NCBI RefSeq assembly: GCF_949987515.2
Contig: NC_082694.2
Coordinates: 69,376,080 to 69,440,079 of the forward strand
Source of the DNA: Delphinus delphis
Taxonomy: Eukaryota; Chordata; Mammalia; Artiodactyla; Delphinidae
Length of the DNA: 64,000 nt
Direction of reading: 5' to 3'
The position numbers were made by a program, and so were the translations under genes. The notes below the pieces were generated by a model that was not told where the DNA came from, ran no database searches, and worked only from the letters and a program-made list of their open reading frames with translations. This document shows positions 58,056-64,000 of this stretch, in pieces. Positions within the stretch are counted from its first letter, which is position 1; every line of letters starts with the position of its first letter.

Positions 58056-60300
58056 GACATTCCTTTTTCCATTCTCCCTTGCTTTCTAAATCTGCCCTTA
58101 ACCATCCCGGGGATTCCCATCTCATTTCTCTCTCCTCCCTCTATACATACTTCCTGAGTGGCCTCAGGTATTCCCATGACTTCTGAATCTGTATCTCCAT
58201 CCCAATCAGCTCTTCCAACTGTCAGACCTGTATATGTAATTGCCCTCTAGATAGCTCCAGCCCTATGTCCCACAGGCACCTCAAACTCAATAGGCTTAAA
58301 TTAAACTTATTTACCCTTCCCCCCTCACAAACCTAACTTTCCTATATTCCCTATTATTGTTAATGACATCACTATCCAAGAAAAACTTGAGGGTGATCCT
58401 AACCCACATCTTCTCCCCAACTCCTTATACCAGAACAGTTTTCCAACACTATCAATTCCATTTTTAAATAGCTCTCAGGTCTGTTCTCCTTCTTTATCTC
58501 CATCACCTTTACCATCTCTTGCCTGGGTTATTGCAGAGCCCCCCACCTGGTCTCTCTTCCTCTAGTCTCTCCCACTTCTGACCCATCCTCAACACCAGCT
58601 AGAAGCCTCTTTCTAGAAGATAAACCTTATCAACATAACTCCTCTGCCTAAGTCCCTATGGCTGCCCTTCTCAAACTGGCTGAAACAGCTTCTGGGCATG
58701 GGGGAGTCATGTAAGGAAACAGAGTGAGGAGCTATAAAATAGTTATATCTTCCTCAAGCTTCAATTTTATTTAGAGATTCAGGAAAATATTTAAAAATAT
58801 TTTTTAAAAACCCAGACATGTGATGAAGTAGAATGCAAGAATCACATGATTTTAAAGACAAGACGGTTAGAGAGTTTGAACTCAAGATACCTCCAGGCCT
58901 GAACTCTCCACACTGCCTTTTGGGGTACTTTAGTGGAATGTTTGAGACACACTGGCTTGAAGGATAAAAGTTCAGACTCTTTCACATGGTAGAGAAGCTC
59001 TGCTCTAATCTGGCCCCTACTAACCATTTCCACTTCACCTTCCACTCCTCTTATGCCCCCAGCCTCACTACCTCTCACCATATATGTCAGCCACAAAGAG
59101 GAAGCACTTGTGGTTGGCCAAGAAACCTGTTCTGTTTCACAGCTGAGCCACCGTTACGGGGTTCACCCTGCTTGGAGTCCCCCTTTCCCCTCATTCTGCA
59201 AACTCCCACTCATTCTCCAAGACCAGCTTTAGTGTCATTTCCTCTGTGACACTGTCAGGGACCTACTCCAGACAGTTGACACGTTCTCTTTGGTGCGAGG
59301 TACGTTCTTGTCACGGCCTCACATTGCCTTGTGTTACGATACCACGCTTATTCACATCTCTCCCCACCCGAGGTCCTTACTCTCAGAGACCATATCTTAT
59401 TTACCTTTGTATGCTTAGCACCTCACATGGGATTGAAAATAGCCAAGCAAGTTAAAAACAACTTGACCTTTTGTGCTTTGCCCCGGGTGACAGGGGAAGC
59501 CAAGTGGTTGAGGGAGTCTGAGAGAGTGGGTCAACTCTGGCTGACAGGGGGCTAGACTTTAGATGGGCACTTGCAGGGCTGCCCTAGCTGTGAGGTGAGG
59601 GCAGAGAGGAGCTGCAGTGCTGGTCACTGTTACTGAGTGTCCGTTATTCATTTGAAACTAGCTAAAAGTGGAACAGGACACTCAAATAGGACAGATTCCC
59701 ACATATAGGAACCCTTGACATGGTTTTAAACTTTACAAGGGACCCATGGAAACAGTATGTAATTTTGCTGAGGAATAACTTTTAATCCCAAGACTTGAAG
59801 CAGGTGACATTATCTAGAGAGCGAGTCTAACACCATCACCCCCACCCCCGCTGGAGCTGCACAAGCCTTGGGTCCAATATTTCCTCTTTTATGCGACCTT
59901 GGGCCTTGGTTTTTCTCATTTGTTGTTGTGATGGTTAAGTGAGATAATGTATGAAAAATGACTGGCAGTGCCTGACACACAGTAAATACCCAATAAATGG
60001 TAACTATCAATAGTAACCAAACTCTTATTAAGGTCAAGAGGTCACTTGATTCTCCCCCTCAGTTATACCCTGATACATTATATAGGAGCAACTATGCAAA
60101 CTTAGAATTTGCAAAGGTCTTAAGACAAACCTCCTGTGGACATTAATTACCTACTGTATCCAGCTTGAATAGAACCTTTATACCAGTGGCTTAGATTGCA
60201 AGATGTTACCCTGCTTTTGGTGGAAAATGCCCACCATGATGAGCAGGTGGGTGATAAAGGCTTGGATTAACTTGCGTGAGTCTGAGGTGGACTCCAGGCC
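58056..60300. other. Upstream intergenic block with L2 and MIR pieces
   Basis: L2-like stretches lie near 58140-58690 and 59170-59450 (ctcattctccaagaccagct, gcttagcacctcacatggga). A MIR (plus) lies at about 59865-60010. The rest is unassigned. Confidence 0.5.
59865..60010 (+). repeat. MIR SINE fragment
   Basis: tggttaagtgagataatgta, ggcagtgcctgacacacagt and aataccctaataaatgg-like phrases follow MIR order. Confidence 0.7.
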
Positions 60301-60308
60301 CCAGGACT

Positions 60309-60873
60309 TTTTTTTTTTTTATTGGCATATAGTTGATTTACAATGTTGTGTTAGTTTCAGGTGTACAATAAAGTGACTCAGTTATATGTATACGTATATC
60401 CACTCTTTTTTAGATGTTTTTTTCCATATAGGCCATTACAGAGTATTGAGTACAGCTCCCTGTGCTATACAGTCCTTATTCGTTACCTATTTTATATACA
60501 ATAGTGTGTATATGCCAATCCCAATCTTCCAATTTATCCCTCCCCCCCTTACCCCCTGGTAACCATAAGTTTGTTTTCTACATCTGTAACTCTATTTCTG
60601 TTTTGTAGATAAGTCACTGGAACCCTTTTTTTGATTCCACATATAAGTGATATCCTATGATATTTCTCTTTCTCTGACTTACTTCACTCAGGATGACAAT
60701 CTCTAGGTCCATCCATGTTGCTGCAAATGGCATTATTTCATTCTTTTTAATGGCCGAGTAATATTCCATTGTATAGATGTAGCACATCTTCTGTATCCAT
60801 TCCTCTGTTGATGGATATTTAGGTTGCTTCCACGTCCTGGCTATTGTAAATAGTGTTGCAATGAACATTGGGG
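60309..60873 (-). mobile_element. L1 LINE, 5' truncated
   Basis: The minus strand carries the L1 ORF2 C-terminus ([19 protein letters not shown]) and 3' UTR. The A tail is the T run at 60309-60319. It belongs to a different, older subfamily than the copy at 25525-26789. Confidence 0.9.
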
Positions 60874-61024
60874 TGCCTGTATCTCCCAAGACTCTTCTGT
60901 TTCACCTGCCCCAGCTTTTGCATCAGCATCCACTCTTTCTGCAGCTCAGTGGACACAAATCGTGCTTCTCTTCGTAGCGATCCCCACCTCAAATGTCAAG
61001 GGCCAATTCACGTGAAGACAGCAT

Positions 61025-61250
61025 TAAACAGAGGTTAAGGCAAGGTTTGGGAGCTACATGGACTTGAGTTGAAATACTAAATCTATCACTCCCTAACTCT
61101 ACGGCAAGCTATTTAACTCAGTTTCTTCATCTGTAAAGTAGGGATAATAGTAGTAAAAGCCTCAGAGACTTAAGAATTAGGTGGGATCTTGTTTATCAGG
61201 TGCTTAGGACAATGCTTGGCATGCTGTGGGCATTCAGTAAACAGTATCAG
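61025..61250 (+). repeat. MIR SINE
   Basis: tttaactcagtttcttcatc, gtaaagtagggataatagta and gacaatgcttggcatgctgt occur in order. Confidence 0.8.
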
Positions 61251-61384
61251 TTGTTCTTTTTATTTAAAAACTGAAGTGTTACATTCTTTATAGAGACCTT
61301 CTCAAAGCAGGTAAAGCTCTTTGCTACTCTGGCACTTTTATTTGTCTCTCTCTCACAGTATTTCTTGTTTACAAAGGGGAAATT

Positions 61385-61600
61385 AGCATTTATTTAGCTG
61401 CTACTATAGCCAGGCATGAAATACGTACCATTTCCTATAACCTCCCTGGTCACCTCCTGAGGTTGGTATCATTCCCATTTTCACAATAAACAGTAGAGGC
61501 CCAGAGAGGTTAAGTAAAGTCACACAGCTAGTGCACGTCAGGAGCCGGGTCGGAACCTAAAGCCAACACCAAACCCCAAACTTCCACTATCCCATGCTTC
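61385..61600 (-). repeat. MIR SINE
   Basis: In reverse orientation it has tatagccaggcatgaaatac, aggcccagagaggttaagta and cacacagctagtgcacgtca. Confidence 0.8.
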
Positions 61601-62192
61601 CTATGCCTTCTGTACTACAATTATTTCTCAATATGTACTTTCCCCAAACTAATCTCTCAATGCAGAAGCTGCACTTGATTCATTTTTGTAGTATCTAACA
61701 CATGCTTGCAGATATTCCATAAGCACGCATTACATGGAAGATGTAAAACTCATGAACGTAAACCTAGAGTTGCCACGTGAATATAAGATGCCTAGTTAAA
61801 TTTGAATTTCAGGTAAACAACAAATAATTTTTCAGTATAAGCATGCCACAGACACTATTTGAGACATATCTACACTAAAAAATTCTAAAAATGACTTGTT
61901 ATCTGAAAGTCAGATTTAACTGAGCATCCTGTATTTTTGTTAAATCTTGCAACTTTAGCTTAGACCTTGGCCTTGAAAGGGACAACTTCCCCAGGGGTTC
62001 TCCTGGTAGCAGAAGGGCTGCTATGTCCCCGCACTCACACTCAAGGTTGCCCTTATCCCAAGCTGCTCTGGGGGCTGGGACTGAGGCCATGGCGACCTGA
62101 ACATATTGGCCTTTCTTGGGCCTTACCAGTTCACCTAGGTTAGGTCAGCTTTGGCGCCTTACGCCAAAGAAGCAGGCACTGATAAGCTTAAA

Positions 62193-62206
62193 GCGCCACC
62201 TGGAGG
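62193..62206 (-). promoter_or_regulatory. CTCF-like core motif, reverse
   Basis: The minus strand reads CCTCCAGGTGGCGC, which fits the CTCF core with only a tolerated third base. It points towards the forward motif at 15929. Confidence 0.55.
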
Positions 62207-62507
62207 CCTTTATGGGTAGTACTGTGGCCAGGGGCCATCTCATGGACCCAGGACTTGGGGAGCAGCGAAAGGCTGAACAAGGCAGAAAGAGGATAGAAGA
62301 GGAGGCCAGCCCAACAGTGGAAAGGGGCAGGGGAAGATATACCTTCCTGGCATTTTCAGTGTACAGCTGCTGCTCTGCACCGCCCCCCCCAGGAACTGAA
62401 GGCGCTCACTCACCAAAGGAGGTCATTTCTTAGGGCTTTACTTCTCCAGGGCCCTCTGCCCCTCAGGCTGTTCCTTGCAGTCTCCAGGGAGTCATTGTGG
62501 GTTAAGA

Positions 62508-62871
62508 CGCACGGGAATAAAGACACAGACCTACTAGAGAATGGACTTGAGGATATGGGGAGGGGGAAGGGTAAGCTGTGACAAAGTGAGAGTGGCATGG
62601 ACATATATACACTACCAAACATAAAATATATAGCTAGTGGGAAGCAGCCGCATAGCACAGGGAGATCAGCTCGGTGGTCTGTGACCACCTAGAGGGGTGG
62701 GATAGGGAGGGTGGGAGGGAGACGGAAGAGGGAGGAGATATGGGGATATATGTATATGTATAGCTGATTCACTTTGTTATAAAGCAGAAACTAACACACC
62801 ATTGTAAAGCAATTACACTCCAATAAAGATGTTAAAAAATAAATAAAAATAATTTGGACAAAAAAAAAAAA
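62508..62871 (+). mobile_element. L1 3' UTR fragment with A tail
   Basis: gacctactagagaatggact, tgggaagcagccgcatagca and tctccaataaagatgttaaa-like text end in an A-rich tail. It is the same young L1 family as 28553-28662 and, in reverse, 54566-54671. Confidence 0.92.
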
Positions 62872-62967
62872 AGCACCAGAACCTCCATTCTGGAGGCTTG
62901 GTGCCACATTTCAGGATGAGTGGCATGAAAACAATGCCACGGACCGACAGCTGACAGAAGGGGAGCT

Positions 62968-63142
62968 GTTTGCTTACTTTGGTTCCCAAAGTTTGGTTCT
63001 CAGCGCACCTGAACTTGTAGAAATGTTTGGCCCGCAGCAGACCTACTGAGTCAGAAGCTCTTGGGGCGGGGCCCCGTGAGCTGTGTTTAAATAAGCACTC
63101 CAGGTGATTCTGAGGCAAAGCCAGAGTTTGAGAACTACTGGC
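62968..63142 (+). repeat. MER5-like hAT-Charlie element
   Basis: cagacctactgagtcagaag, ggggcggggccccgtgagct and ccaggtgattctgaggcaaa, ending gagtttgagaactactgg, match the MER5A layout. Confidence 0.8.
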
Positions 63143-64000
63143 TTAGAGGAAACCTGAGTGGCGTGGGCAGGACGGAGCCCACTATGAAGTGCACATATGG
63201 GAAGAGCTGTTACATGAATGGGGTGGCCATTTGCTCTGTGCTCCTCCAGAGGGAACAGCTATAGGGCACGCGGGCATGAGGTGCAGAGAGACAGAATTCC
63301 GTTTCAATTAGGGAAGTAATATTGAACAAACAGAGCTCTGGGGGAGTGGGATAGTATGCCTGGGGAAGGAGCTTCTCTGTCACTGGACTAAATGTCCTGG
63401 ATCCTGAGGGCTAGACGATCTGTCAGGGATGTGGTAGAAATTTCTGCAGAGGTTAAATTAGATGTGTGTAAGGAAGCCCCAAACTCAGAGAATCCATAAT
63501 TCATTCTTTTTGCAAATCATCTTTTCTTCTTCTGTTCTCTTTTATCAAGAGCAGGGCGATACTTTCTGGTTGTTCTTAGAACCTCTTTCAGCTAAGTATT
63601 TATAGCACATTGTGACAAAAGAGCGAATACTGGACCAAATGGATTTTCTAGCCTGCTGGTCAGGGTTTTCTCAGGGCTGCTCCTTCCGGACCCATTGTCT
63701 TCTAGGCTGCTGCCCAGCTGCCTTCCAGGGGTTTCCCTCTACACTATTCCTGATCCTCTTACCTACGTTGAATCTCCTATTCCCTTTATCCCATGTCTTT
63801 CTATTTTTTATTACAGTTTAATACGTTGGGGCACACCCTCAAATGGATTCCTAAGAAAGGGTACAAGAAAGGTCAAACTTTTCAATCTTGCATGTCTAAA
63901 AATGACTTTTCACTGATACTTGGTTGACAGATTGGTTGGGTGTAGAAATCTTGGTTGGAAATTATTTTCCCTTAAAATTTAGAAAACATACTCCATGATC
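63143..64000. other. Right-edge intergenic sequence
   Basis: No gene is seen. From about 63885 the text (cttggttgacagattggttg, gtagaaatcttggttggaaa) looks like the start of an old LINE-type repeat running off the window. Confidence 0.45.

Larger units (their letters stand above)
60874..62507. other. Upstream intergenic block with MIR pieces
   Basis: It has MIR (plus) at about 61025-61250, MIR (minus) at about 61385-61600, an L2-like tail near 61640-61735 and a reverse CTCF-like core at 62193-62206. No exon is recognised. Confidence 0.55.

Noticed and set aside
63143..64000. 3' exon of the neighbouring gene DPYSL5
   Set aside because: No dihydropyrimidinase-like coding sequence or matching poly(A) signal can be read at the right edge. 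The gene probably lies further out.

Overview
The window is mammalian nuclear DNA, most likely from a cetacean. The main evidence is a set of tRNA-derived SINEs of the CHR type found in whales and dolphins. They carry the sequence ggcttccctggtggcgcagt, an internal RNA polymerase III box, a body ending near aggcccacatacc and an A tail. Artiodactyl/cetacean-type L1 3' ends, MIR, L2, MaLR LTRs, MER5-like DNA transposons and CpG-island promoters support the same assignment. Nothing bacterial, plasmid-like or CRISPR-like is present.

Two genes can be read exon by exon, both on the minus strand and in tandem. (1) TMEM214: the first four coding exons (2399 down to 1) lie at the left edge, with a CpG-island promoter near 2.1-2.5 kb, and the rest of the gene lies off the left end. 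(2) MAPRE3, which encodes the microtubule plus-end tracking protein EB3: six coding exons at 11302-7151 give a complete 281-residue protein with consensus splice sites and consistent phases throughout. The 3' UTR and poly(A) signal follow at 7150-6285. A non-coding first exon sits in a CpG island near 54.04-54.19 kb, so intron 1 is about 42.7 kb. The order and orientation match mammalian MAPRE3-TMEM214 synteny (human 2p23).

Layout: 1-2.5 kb is the TMEM214 5' part. 2.5-6.3 kb is intergenic, with an MLT1-like LTR and other old repeats. 6.3-11.3 kb holds the MAPRE3 coding exons. 11.3-54.0 kb is MAPRE3 intron 1, filled with SINEs, L1 pieces, a broken class I ERV pol remnant (about 23.8-25.1 kb), a nested MaLR pair (37.2-38.1 kb) and a long CA repeat (31.6 kb). 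54.0-54.5 kb is the MAPRE3 promoter. 54.5-64 kb is upstream intergenic sequence, rich in L2, MIR and L1, with no recognisable exon; the neighbouring gene DPYSL5 is not reached.

The most interesting signal is an array of RFX-type X-box motifs at 54263-54488. They all lie in one orientation within about 225 bp just upstream of the MAPRE3 first exon. A truncated L1 with a perfect 15-bp target duplication was inserted about 80 bp beyond the array. Other points are a convergent pair of CTCF-like core motifs flanking most of intron 1 and the promoter (15.9 kb and 62.2 kb), a ZNF143/THAP11-type element in the TMEM214 promoter, and a CHR SINE that appears to carry a 40-bp 3' transduction. I see no sign of a previously undescribed multi-gene system. 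All motif-based claims are inference from sequence reading alone.
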